Part shown: positions 56,501-64,000 of the stretch, piece by piece
How the letters are laid out: the number at the start of each line of letters is the position of its first letter
Numbering within the stretch: position 1 is the first letter of the stretch
Assembly: GCA_030704615.1 (NCBI GenBank)
Contig: CM060732.1
Location: forward strand, 46,607,053-46,671,052
Reading direction: 5' to 3'
DNA: 64,000 bases
Source of the DNA: Takakia lepidozioides
Lineage: Eukaryota > Streptophyta > Takakiopsida > Takakiales > Takakiaceae
The notes under the pieces: generated by a model
Databases searched by the model: none
Seen by the model: only the letters and a program-made list of their open reading frames with translations
What the model was told of the DNA's origin: nothing
Program-made: the position numbers and the translations under genes

Positions 56501-56659
56501 CGGTATAGGTGATGCACTTTTTGATCTTGATGGTGTGAGAGGTCCAGATGATTCCCCTATGTCTATTCCTCTCTCCCAAAGATATGGATAATTAGCTTTC
56601 AGATAGCTTTCTCTTTTTGATGAATATCTTTGTCGTCTAGCTTCTCTTTCATCACTCAT
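53519..56659 (-). CDS. Gag-protease polyprotein of element 2
   Basis: One open frame of 1046 codons starting MSDEREARRQ. Residues 1-285 are charged then Gly/Ser-rich. The gag domain spans about 287-445 (FPIYSGKGDPDVHISQFEHM onward). Three CX2CX4HX4C knuckles lie at 507-520, 527-540 and 633-646, the last two separated by a GNSRGNYQ-type repeat (586-612). The aspartic protease has its loop at 852-864 (DVLIDGGSGVNIM, catalytic D856) and the block YSLLLGRPWL at 926-935. The frame ends at HFYEEKEEK; RT resumes in the -1 frame within 25 bases. In element 1 the equivalent junction is continuous, so I favour an indel over programmed frameshifting. Confidence 0.93.
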   Translation of the reverse strand: MSDEREARRQRYSSKRESYLKANYPYLWERGIDIGESSGPLTPSRSKSASPIPEELELDATPSVSLQERLRELVQEEDQSRGERSEVHPWIKDLTEIFDKSWHGTPKAGTPVSEAEDEEGDEDVAEPTESSDSPTPLQLSYMSEEETQGQNLEDENREKKLEEEEYEEVDPTAEVETTTRTSQPVGPGSSGALGSQANEGVGSGGSGGLPGSGSGGTGSVGSSATEAGNTVNIVGPEAGSAQGPPLGGRSTTKTTGPEGPAPARVPAPVSGQKVGPQMALQPTRAKPPFPIYSGKGDPDVHISQFEHMCIVNNENGDDAKMRLFPCSLIKKASEWYARFPDNHFLTWNGLNTAFRNRFRTSKTEDEVYGSLQQLKQKKHETVEEYMEKMELMMKKLAAVPAPGLQKTWFVSGLRPELQKKVDMLPHNTVEEAFETANRIEQLGMLRREKKEDEDSEDESDEEEEQELKRKSKRKEKLKRDNYEKRLEEILKKYATEAATHWRKGVWCAKCQNEGHTTTECHMKEKHCTICKMDNHSTENCYYNRRTAAREPRQVRVHQVQPQPRRSNDQDHYGRSGGYNNGMEGRGNSRGNYQGNSRGNYQGNPRGNYQPGNQDYRNNPRPDQGRGPNGEELCYYCNQPGHRKAACSFWIRHQNEMRAPVNEGPVVAAHMVRPCVVPEVSTMIVTRSKAKLIPPVEEEEDETGSGNDMPEDEETWKDEKELHKEVADTIREMQKSTDIPVADSSDSDGEKEGSEEERKKEDADMQSNEETLAEVICQTKAEITIGQLLAVAPYCRHRLYQAINRIAQETGNTDLNSKVTSYNVKPEGREPVMDFDDSMPVIQLRIGSTELTDVLIDGGSGVNIMTDQLRKKLGLSNMKPAPFTVTMADQRSVQPLGLIRGVKIQIQKMIFMITVTVLKMDEVMEAYSLLLGRPWLKQARVFHDWNSQLLTVHNGMHEIQITTKKSSRLPATRRPRGVREYDWKGGLDEEQEATLFAAHPEWEQVAEMRLESLSCLRGICCGVVTATPIEEETNCYPPHFYEEKEEK

Positions 56660-56680
56660 GTCCCATGTCTTTCATTTCTT

Positions 56681-57376
56681 TTAATGTGGCAATAACCAAA
56701 ACTCTCTTCTGTAATATCTCTCGTATATGCCTGGATTTCTTTCAAGCTTCAATGCACCCTTGGCTATACTTGAAGTCTCCGTTACCATATAACCATATGG
56801 CAAACAAGTCTGAAAAGCTGTTCTTGGTGTGAGTTTGATCCACAAAATATCCTTTGGAATCCAATTCTTTACCAGTACAAGCTCTTCATGCATATGAGTA
56901 TAAACATTCACCTTTCTTTCTTCCCAGCCTTCAAACTCTACTCGTTTAATGGATAGCAACGCTATCACATAAACTAATGTTGGTAACCAACGTGCTCTTC
57001 CTCTACAGGCTACCTGATAAATCTTTATCACTCCTTTCTCCAGACCCCATTCTGGATCAGCATCATGCACTCGTTTAAGAATATTTTCTTTACATCCGTC
57101 TGGCAATTCCAAGAACCTTTGAAAGAATTGTTTGGACAATCTTTCTTCCTTCGTTCCACAGGGAATTTGATTCACTTCAAACTCTTTAATGGTCCAACCA
57201 CCATGATCCCACCAGATGCCTGTCACATCTGGTTGTTCATGTCCCAGGTCCCCAGTATGGTCGCCAAATGTCGCGCGGCTTTTACTCACCCATCCCTTCG
57301 CTATCCGAGGCGGAAACTCCAAGATAGAAGAGTTGGAAATCTCTAAGTACTCAGCCCGCGCAGAACAATCAGTCAT
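56681..57376 (-). CDS. Leader ORF of element 2, unknown function
   Basis: The open frame begins inside the 5' LTR, passes through the PBS and ends with LLPH just before gag, in the same frame as gag. The part outside the LTR is about 190 codons and contains WWDHGGWTIKEFEVNQIPCG, WGLEKGVIKIYQVACRGR and VYVIALLSIKRVEFEGW. Element 1 has a diverged relative at 21020-21304. No domain is recognised. The likely start is uncertain because the frame is open through the PBS. Confidence 0.55.
   Translation of the reverse strand: MTDCSARAEYLEISNSSILEFPPRIAKGWVSKSRATFGDHTGDLGHEQPDVTGIWWDHGGWTIKEFEVNQIPCGTKEERLSKQFFQRFLELPDGCKENILKRVHDADPEWGLEKGVIKIYQVACRGRARWLPTLVYVIALLSIKRVEFEGWEERKVNVYTHMHEELVLVKNWIPKDILWIKLTPRTAFQTCLPYGYMVTETSSIAKGALKLERNPGIYERYYRREFWLLPH
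57248..57266 (-). other. Primer binding site of element 2
   Basis: The minus strand reads TGGCGACCATACTGGGGAC two bases after the 5' LTR edge, identical to that of element 1. The matching tRNA is not known to me. Confidence 0.8.
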
Positions 57377-58321
57377 GACCTACAGCTAGTGTATCATGGG
57401 GGTGTTTCCTATTTGTTTCCTTTTCCGCATTCATCTTAGCTACCTTACCATTGATAATTAAGTATCAGTTTGCTTCATCAATTTATCGGTTTCCTTAACT
57501 CCTCCATTCAATCCACAGCTTCACTCAGATCTCTCTACACAGTGTGATTGTATCGTATAAGTATCAGATTATGATTTATCAGGTATCAGGCCGAAGCCAT
57601 TATGTCTCTAATCTGCTCTACAATATCACTCTCGCTTTGCATATGACAAGCATCTACTAATCCTCTTTTCTCCTTCATCGTGCTCTCCGATCTCCGCTCC
57701 CGCCTGTCTCCGAAGTCCTCCCCGAATAATGATCCCTTCCTATTCCCCGTTCTTCCCTTTATCCTCCTATCCGCGGTTCTAACCGTTTCCCTCTCTAACC
57801 GTCGTATGTGAACTAACATGTTCCCTTCACTGGTGTTGTTCCCCACAGTCGTTCCCTGTCCTACTCTTCGTTCCCTATTATCGTGACAGCTGTGTCAAGC
57901 GGTGACTGGCTGTGTTTGGCTGTGTCGGGCTGTGACGACTGTGACGGCTGTGTGGGCTGTGTGGGCTGTGACGACTGTGACGGGCTGTGTGGGCTGTGTG
58001 GGCTGTGACGACTGTGACGGCTGTGTGGGCTGTGTGGGCTGTGACGACTGTGACGGCTGTGTGGGCTGTGACGACTGTGACGGGCTGTGTTGGCTGTGTG
58101 GGCTGTGACGGCTGTGTGGGCTGTGTGGGCTGTGACGACTGTGACGGGCTGTGTTGGCTGTGTGGGCTGTGACTGCTGTGTCGGCTGTGTGGGCTATGTA
58201 ACCCCCTTCTACAGTGCGCTGCTGTCACCCCTAAGGTTCCTGTTTGTCTCAGTCTGTGCAAAATTTAAGGGTACCCTACAGATCCCGTATAAGTGTCTAA
58301 GTCCCCTACAGTCCTCTAACA
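57269..58321 (-). repeat. 5' LTR of element 2
   Basis: The 1053-bp repeat matches 44855-45946 with few changes. It starts TGTCGCGCGG and ends CCTCTAACA on the + strand. The minisatellite inside (about 57898-58198) is shorter than in the other LTR. Promoter elements should lie here, but I do not see an unambiguous TATA box. Confidence 0.95.
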
Positions 58322-58325
58322 GGGT

Positions 58326-58440
58326 GGGGCACCACTACCACTGATGAGGGGTGCCACTACCACTACCACTGTGGGTGGGGCACCACTACCACTAGTGCCA
58401 GGCAATACTACCACTACCACTATGTGCGGGGCAGGACTAC
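58326..58440. repeat. ACCACT minisatellite at the element 2 insertion site
   Basis: CACCACTACCACT and GGGGTGCCACTACCACT units repeat here and continue on the far side of element 2 at about 44815-44854. Element 2 therefore landed within a small repeat array in the coding region of element 3. Confidence 0.75.
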
Positions 58441-59570
58441 CACTAGTGCAAGTGGAGTCAGTTGCGGCAGTGACTCGAGGAGCAGCACGAGTTCCTGAGC
58501 CACGGGGTGCGGAGGTGGAGTTGGATCCACAGCGTGGGGAGGCAAGCCATCAGGCCAGGCTTTCTCAGTCATTCACATTGGCGGAGACAGTGTCGACGCC
58601 GTCCATGGCACCTAGTTCCCACCCGACTGTTACCAAGGCGGAGGTTACTATGCCATTGGGGAGAGCTACACGGGCAACACCACTACCTAGTGTTGCCAAG
58701 GCTACGACAGCTAGTGTGCTGCTGGGGGCAGCCACAGCTGTGTGCCAGGCTCCATTGTTCTCGGCTACCATGATTGCGACGCCGGAGGTAAGACCAGCTG
58801 AGGTGTTCAGGCTGGCAGCGACACTCTGTGAGAGTGGGGAGGTTATCTCATCTTCTGCGGAGATAGTATGAGGTGCAGTGCCGGAGGGATCCTCGGATGT
58901 GAGGGTCAAGATTGCCACGGCGGCGTCATGGCAAGCTGCAGCTGCCAGGTTGATAGAGTTGTCAGCTAGGCCAGCCATTGAGCGCGCCATGGTGACACCT
59001 GGAGTTGTCATGTTAGACAACCAGGATGGCATTTTCTGTTTGAGTGGACCGGCAGGCAAGAGGTACCGGCCACTACGGGTCTTGTTGGACTCGGGAGCTC
59101 AGCCATTGATGCTGAGCAGAGCTGCTATTGCACGCTTGGGCCTCACGGAGGCGGATATGGAGCCGTGCCCTTTCCAGATACAAACATCTCTGGGAGGATC
59201 AGAGCAGGCTCGGGGCATGACACGGCATGAGTTGGCTATCAGACTACAGTCGGATCATCCTACAGATGGCTCAGTGATGAGAGCCAAGGCCATTGTGACA
59301 GACGCGGTCTCCTACGATGTCCTTATTGGTGGGGCAGTGTTGCACCCCATGGGCTTCACCTTGGATTTTTGGGAGGAGTCAGCTTCTTATAGGCCTGGAT
59401 GGCAGTCAGGGGAGGGCCGGCGTGTGCAGCTCCATGTGACGTTCAAAGGAGGAGTTGCGGTTGCCCAACGAGGCAAGATGCCAACTCTGGCAGCATTCAC
59501 AGCTGCAGTGACTTGGCTTGAAGAGTTGCCTGGTCTACCTTGGTCAGCTTGGTTAGAGCCTTTGCAATAG
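58344..59570 (+). pseudogene. Gag-pol linker and aspartic protease of element 3
   Basis: Two pieces in one frame are separated by a TGA at 58869. The first is an Ala/Thr/Pro-rich linker. The second carries the protease, with PLRVLLDSGAQPLMLSRAAI (catalytic DSGA) and DAVSYDVLIGGAVLHPMGF. Real protease sequence ends near 59525 at VTWLEE; the last 14 codons of the open frame are antisense of the RT connection region, i.e. the inversion breakpoint. The TGA could derive from CGA or TGG by one transition. Confidence 0.8.
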
Positions 59571-60560
59571 CACTAAATCCCTTGACAAACTGTCTATAGT
59601 AGTTTGCCAACCCCATGAAAGCTCGAACTCAGCTCACATCCGTGGGACGTGGAATCTGTGCGATGGCCTCTACCTTAGTCTGCTGCACCCCCAATCCTCC
59701 AGGATATATCATGTGGCCCAGATACTCAATCTGGTTGTGGAAGAACTTGCACTTCCCCGGATGTAATTTCAATCCGTGCGCTCTCAAGCGCTCAAACACC
59801 ACCTGAAGGTGTCTCTCGTGCTCCTCCACCGTAGCACTAAAGATGATGATGTCATCTATGTAGCACTGAGCAAAGTCTACCCCTGCTAAAATCCTGTCCA
59901 TGACTCTCTGGAACTCTGCAGGAGCGTTCTTAAGCCCGAATGGTAAGAATCGCCACTGATATAGGCAATCCTTCCCGTGCTCATTGATCCCCCAGAATGT
60001 CGTCTTCTACTTGTCCGCCTCCTTGATCAGCAACTGGTGATATCCGGACCGCAAGTCCAAAGTGCTAAAGACCTTGGCATGCCCAATGGCATCAAAGATC
60101 TCCTCCGGTGTGGGCATGGCATACTTATCGGACTTGGTCTGACGATTTACAGGCCGGTAATCACCGCACATACGTCTCTCCGTCCAATTGCCATAGACAT
60201 CCTTCTTGGCTGGCATCACCGTGGCTGAAGCATACTCTCCACCAGAGAGCTCCACCAAACCAGCCTCCCAGAGATCTTGAGTCCTCATCTGAATCAAAGT
60301 CCTCTCCATGTCACTGTATCTATAGGGTCTCCAAAAGATTGGCGTGTCTGTGGCCAACTCAATACGAATCTCCTGACCCTTCAGTGCTCCCAAATCCTTC
60401 AAACTGAAGGCAAAGCAATTCCTGTAAGCCCTCAGGAACCGCCGTATACGTCGACACTCTCCTCCAGTAACAATGGGTCCAATGTCAGGCTCCCAATTGT
60501 CCTCCGTAACTGCAACCTTAAGTCCAGCAGACTTAGAGATAGGAGACGCATCCCGTGGTT
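59530..60560 (-). pseudogene. Reverse transcriptase of element 3, inverted
   Basis: On the minus strand one frame runs from VTGGECRRIRRFLRAYRN (about 60460) through MCGDYRPVNRQT, FSTLDLRSGYHQ (motif A), a TAG at 60007, FLPFGLKNAPAEFQR, the catalytic CYIDDIIIF, a TGA at 59629, and GLANYYRQFVKGFSAIAKAL in the connection. It stops abruptly at KLTKVDQ near 59530, exactly where the + strand protease frame also loses sense. The continuation, EWQWEDEQERAFQELKARL, is found on the opposite strand at 62058. YIDD is intact. The frame is shared with the methyltransferase upstream. Confidence 0.9.
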
Positions 60561-60561
60561 G

Positions 60562-62055
60562 CTATGCCGCAACCTCATGAACAATACTCCCTGCCTGCTC
60601 AGTCAATGACAAGGCCTCATCCTGCCCCATCATCTCATCCTTGAGGACCTCCTCAACCCGAGAAGAATCCCCAACCTTATCCATCACAGCCGCCTTGGCT
60701 GTCAACTCCCTCTGAACCTCAAGCACCTCCCACGTGTGCCATGGATGTCTACACCCCGTGGTCCTCACCGGCTCGCCCCCACTCACTGCTTGTACCGTCT
60801 CGGTAGACAGAGAGACCGTCAAGGGAAGTGCACTCCGCACTCTACGTTGCTCAGCCATAGCCAAGCTGATAATCCAGGTCAAGCAATTTAGATCCATTGC
60901 TTGCCCCAACACCTGACGACGTGATGCCTCAGAAAGAGAAGGCACCGCCGTGGTCCCAGTGGAAAAACCCATAGCCCACTCTCGCTCGTCGGCATTAGGC
61001 TCCACTAACTACTGCAACTGAGCATCCCACAGGAGGCCAGGTCCGCTATCCCGGAAAGCATGCGATCCTGGGAAGCTGAGCAGTGTAGGTAGTGCTGTTC
61101 GTGGTCGACCCACCTTGTTGACCACTGCCAAAGACGAACGGTCATCGTGTCTCACACGCTGAGACTGCCTCCCTGTGTCCAAAATGCTATCCATTGTGAG
61201 GTGTGCTGGCCGCTGCACCCCATCAAATGCACGCTTGAGCAGTGCAGGTGGCATCAAGTTAGTCCACCATAACCGTGGACGATGAGCCTGTGACCCCACT
61301 GCAGCTGCATCCAGCAACACTGCTGACCCAAGCCACAACCGGACTTGATGCACACAGGCCATCACCCTGGCCCGAGAATTGCCCATCAGTGGCACATTCT
61401 CCAAGATGTATGTTGGAGATACAGCTTGATGAAGCTGTAAGTGGTGCAAAACCCGCACCATCTCCCAAAACAGACCCGACCTCGAGTCTCGCAATCCATT
61501 GTCATGACCGGCTGATGAATGCCCTTGGTAGGGCCAACCTACCACTACCAAATCAATGGAGCCAACCCGCTCCAAATCCTGCGCCCCCAGCAATGAAATG
61601 TCTGCTGGCAAGGCCTGCTGATATCCACGAACTGCAGACACCGGCAACAACTCAGGGTAGTGCTGCACCAACTGAGCAACATGGCGTAGGGAGACGCGTC
61701 GTGCAGTCTCATTCCTCTCCACATACAGGTAACGCCGTACCCGTACACCTGCCTGTAGAACAGCAGCCAATCCGGTGTTGATCCCGCCAAACAAGTCCAG
61801 AAGGCAAATGCCTTCATCCGGACACTACCACATGATCGGTGTGGTGTCCAATGGTGACAACTGAGGTGGACCTGGTGCAATCCCCACACTGTCCTCCTCT
61901 CTTGACGGTACAAAAGCCTCTACCCAGGCTTGTTGCACACGACAATCAGCAACCCGCTGCAAATCCTTGCTCGAGCCCCACAATGGAGTGTGAGCAACCA
62001 TGGCAGGCAATTCCGCCATACCATACATGTCATCTTGCTCTCCCGGAGGTGACAC
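60562..62055 (-). pseudogene. C5 cytosine methyltransferase domain of element 3, fused in frame to RT
   Basis: On the minus strand, after a 75-codon lead and a TAG at 61825, the motifs of a DNMT3-like C5 methyltransferase appear in order: motif I ICLLDLFGGINTGLAAVL, motif IV VVGWPYQGHSSAG, motif VI YILENVP, motif VIII AHRPRLWWTNL, then, past a TAG at 61009, ADEREWAMGFSTGTT and SRRQVLGQAMDLN for motifs IX-X. Motif IV has Tyr where the catalytic Cys (PCQ) belongs, so this copy should be inactive. A linker to a TAG at 60562 leads into RT in the same frame. Such enzymes methylate DNA, mainly at CG; in retrotransposons they are thought to act on the element's own DNA. Confidence 0.87.
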
Positions 62056-62470
62056 ATCCTCTGAGTGGCAATGGGAAGATGAGCAAGAGCGAGCTTTTCA
62101 GGAGCTCAAGGCGAGGCTGACCACGGCGCCGATCTTGAGACGACCTATCAGGGGGCGTCCCTTTCAGGTGCATACAGATTGGAGCATGCTGGGGCTTGGA
62201 GCGGTGCTCACACATGTGGATGATGAGGGAAGAGAGTTCGTAGTGGCTTATGCTAGCCGCTCGAACAACGCTGCAGAGGCTAAGTACAGCTCATATGAGG
62301 GAGAATGCTTAGCTGCAGTGTGGGCCGTGGCACACTTCAGGTGCTATCTATATGGCAATCTTTTCACCCTTGTCACGGATCACCAGCCACTCAAGTGGTT
62401 GATGGAGTCAGACAAGCTTACGGGGAAGCTTGCACGGTGGGCACTCATACTCCAGGAGTATGACTTTTAG
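62055..62470 (+). pseudogene. RNase H of element 3
   Basis: True coding begins at SEWQWEDEQERAFQELKARL, the usual sequence between RT connection and RNase H; everything to its left in this frame is antisense of the inverted block. The first RNase H Asp is in VHTDWSMLGLGAVL, the Glu in YSSYEGECLAAVWAV and the next Asp in LVTDHQPLKWL. The frame stops at TAG 62468 (QEYDF*), where Gln or Glu is expected before VVHRPG. Integrase follows in the same frame. Confidence 0.85.
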
Positions 62471-62473
62471 GTT

Positions 62474-63817
62474 GTGCATCGACCCGGTTTGGTCAATCGG
62501 GATGCGGATGGATTGAGTCGCAATCCATGTATGAGCCAGCAGGATGACACAGGAGCTCGGTGGCATGGTGAGACGGACGAGGAGATGGTGTCGGGATGGC
62601 ACGCATTTGCATTTTTGTGTATCTTGGCATCGGGAGGTCAGGTTGGACCTACAACAGGGATGACTGTAGATGGAGTGTTTGAGGACCCTGAGGCTAGTGA
62701 TGAGCCAGGTGGTGCCATAGATATACATGAGGATTCGGCTGTGTTGGACTACCTCCGCACGGGAGACACGACAGCCACTCTGACTGCCAGGGAGAGGGAT
62801 CGGATCCTGCAACGAGCCAAGAGGTTCAAGTGGGAGGGGATACACCTACTTCGAGTGTGGGAGGATGGTCGGGTGAGGATTGTGCCTCACCCCACACAGC
62901 ATGCACGGTTAGTGCGGCATGCCCATGAGGAGTTGGGGCATTTTGGAGTGCGACGCACTCACAGTTTACTGCAGGGGCAGTATTGGTGGCGTGGTATGCA
63001 TACAGAGGTGCAACAGTTCGTGGCTAGGTGCATGGTGTGTGACAGGGTGCGTGCTTCATTCAACGCCCCTACACCACAGTTGCATCCTTTACCAATCATG
63101 GGATTGGGCTACAGGTGGAGTCTTGACTTCGCAGGACCGTTGCCACTGACTATGCGCCACCACAGATATGTGTTGGTGATGGTGGAGCACTTCTCCAAGT
63201 GGATTGAGTTGGTTCCATTGCCTGACAAGGCTAGTGAGGGGGCTACGTATGCATTCTTGGATCGTGTGCTTAGCCGATTTGGTGCTCCAGCTGAGGTACT
63301 CACGGACCAAGGGAGAGAGTTCTTGGGGGAGTTTAAGGCTTTGTGTGATAAAGCCTTGATAGACCACTGTACCACTTCTCGGGATCATCCTGAGGCCGAT
63401 GGCTTGGCAGAGAGAGTGGTGCAGACGGTAAAGAGGGGTTTGCGCAAGTATGGCTTGCAAAAGGGACACCTAGGAGATTGGGATCTTCATGTACCTTGGT
63501 TAGCCATGGGCTACAGGTTCAGCAAGCAAGCATCACTTGCCTCCTTCTCACCATATTTCCTTCTCTTTGGCCGAGAGCCGGATTTGCTTGCATCTATTCA
63601 CAGGGAGGCTGCAGTAGTCCTCAACCTTGATGATCCGGATGTGTGGACACAAGCATGTGCCCAACGGGCAGAGTTGTTCAAGAGAGTCATGCCTATGGCT
63701 TTTGAGAATCTTGCTATTGCCCAACACCGAGACACATTGAGGTATGCCACTATACATGGAGGGGGATATCGGCCATGTGTTTGGCGTTTCCACCCTGGGG
63801 ACTACGTGTATCTGTAG
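62474..63817 (+). CDS. Integrase of element 3
   Basis: The frame of 447 codons begins at the RNase H tail (HRPGLVNRDADGLSR) and contains the HHCC zinc module (HAHEELGHFGVRRTH, CMVCDRV) and the catalytic triad in WSLDFAGPLP, LTDQGREF and EADGLAERVV. It ends at a TAG after DYVYL. The same frame stays open beyond the stop to the window end, with REVLLSRVLILEGRDGMVWK and HVRNCAPCHIP, so the protein once continued. The TAG is one transition from CAG. The enzyme is otherwise intact by eye. Confidence 0.87.
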   Translation: MHRPGLVNRDADGLSRNPCMSQQDDTGARWHGETDEEMVSGWHAFAFLCILASGGQVGPTTGMTVDGVFEDPEASDEPGGAIDIHEDSAVLDYLRTGDTTATLTARERDRILQRAKRFKWEGIHLLRVWEDGRVRIVPHPTQHARLVRHAHEELGHFGVRRTHSLLQGQYWWRGMHTEVQQFVARCMVCDRVRASFNAPTPQLHPLPIMGLGYRWSLDFAGPLPLTMRHHRYVLVMVEHFSKWIELVPLPDKASEGATYAFLDRVLSRFGAPAEVLTDQGREFLGEFKALCDKALIDHCTTSRDHPEADGLAERVVQTVKRGLRKYGLQKGHLGDWDLHVPWLAMGYRFSKQASLASFSPYFLLFGREPDLLASIHREAAVVLNLDDPDVWTQACAQRAELFKRVMPMAFENLAIAQHRDTLRYATIHGGGYRPCVWRFHPGDYVYL

Positions 63818-64000
63818 CAGACAGCGCCTACGACCTTGGATGTCACAACAGGACGTGTGATTCTAAGGGTCAGGGAGGTGTTACTTTCAAGAGTGTTGAT
63901 TCTGGAGGGTCGAGATGGCATGGTATGGAAGGATCATGTGCGCAATTGTGCGCCATGTCACATTCCACATGTGGATGGGAGGATAGATCCCAACCTTGCA

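Larger units (their letters stand above)
44855..58321 (-). mobile_element. Element 2: complete young Ty3/gypsy retrotransposon inserted in element 3
   Basis: The 13.5-kb element has two near-identical LTRs, a GGGTG target duplication on both sides (44850-44854 and 58322-58326), a PBS beside the right LTR and a purine tract beside the left LTR. On the minus strand the order is leader ORF, gag-protease, RT-RNase H, integrase, a very large extra ORF. Near-identity of the LTRs implies recent insertion. The pol frame has two single shifts (near 53500 and 51870), so this copy may no longer be autonomous. It belongs to the same family group as element 1. Confidence 0.95.
58322..64000 (+). mobile_element. 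Element 3: methyltransferase-bearing Ty3/gypsy, right part, running off the window
   Basis: After element 2 the older element resumes with protease (+), an inverted block holding methyltransferase and RT (-), then RNase H and integrase (+). Its gag lies at 43278-44220 on the other side of the insertion. The domains belong to one Ty3/gypsy polyprotein in the order gag, protease, methyltransferase, RT, RNase H, integrase once the inversion is undone. Its RT has the classical YIDD and its proteins differ from elements 1 and 2, so it belongs to another lineage. The 3' LTR is beyond 64000. Confidence 0.88.

Noticed and set aside
59971-60407. Open + strand frames over 59977-60609
   Set aside because: They are antisense to the inverted RT, which has clear catalytic motifs.

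Overview
This is nuclear DNA of a green-lineage eukaryote. It has GT-AG introns, long non-coding stretches, heavy retrotransposon load and a 500-base assembly gap at 39501-40000. A charophyte alga (Chara-like) is my best guess. The one clear host gene (window start to 5311) matches a conserved streptophyte family, and cytosine-methyltransferase-bearing Ty3/gypsy elements like the one at the right end are known from charophytes. I infer the organism; the sequence does not prove it.

Layout. 1-5311: the 3' exons of a host gene on the + strand. 5800-7300: a decayed APE-type LINE on the - strand. 7500-14500: mostly non-coding, with small repeats and a tRNA-derived SINE. 14842-21418 plus an adjoining LTR: a decayed minus-strand Ty3/gypsy element (element 1). 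26262-35288: a MULE-type DNA transposon pseudogene (GCM-like zinc finger, DDE domain, SWIM finger), split by a 5.4-kb CACTA-like transposon (28157-33532) that carries minus-strand pieces of at least three host genes: a PPR gene, an EF-Tu exon and SEC13. 35800-37000: a degenerate tandem array. 38137-39500: ORF1 of an L1-type LINE, running into the gap. 40783-44854 and 58322-64000: the two halves of a methyltransferase-bearing Ty3/gypsy element (element 3). 44855-58321: a young, complete 13.5-kb minus-strand Ty3/gypsy element (element 2) inserted into element 3 with a GGGTG target duplication.

The most notable system is element 3. Its pol reading frame joins a DNMT3-like C5 cytosine methyltransferase in frame upstream of the reverse transcriptase. 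In this copy the methyltransferase-RT block (about 59530-62055) is inverted relative to protease, RNase H and integrase. The catalytic Cys of the methyltransferase is replaced by Tyr. The pol frame has eight nonsense codons, all TAG or TGA, with no frameshift that I detected, which suggests decay by cytosine transitions. Element 2 carries a very large extra ORF (up to 1432 aa, coiled coil, no family recognised) between integrase and 3' LTR, plus a small leader ORF upstream of gag that it shares with element 1.

The region is therefore one host gene end followed by a stack of nested elements: CACTA in MULE, and gypsy in gypsy.
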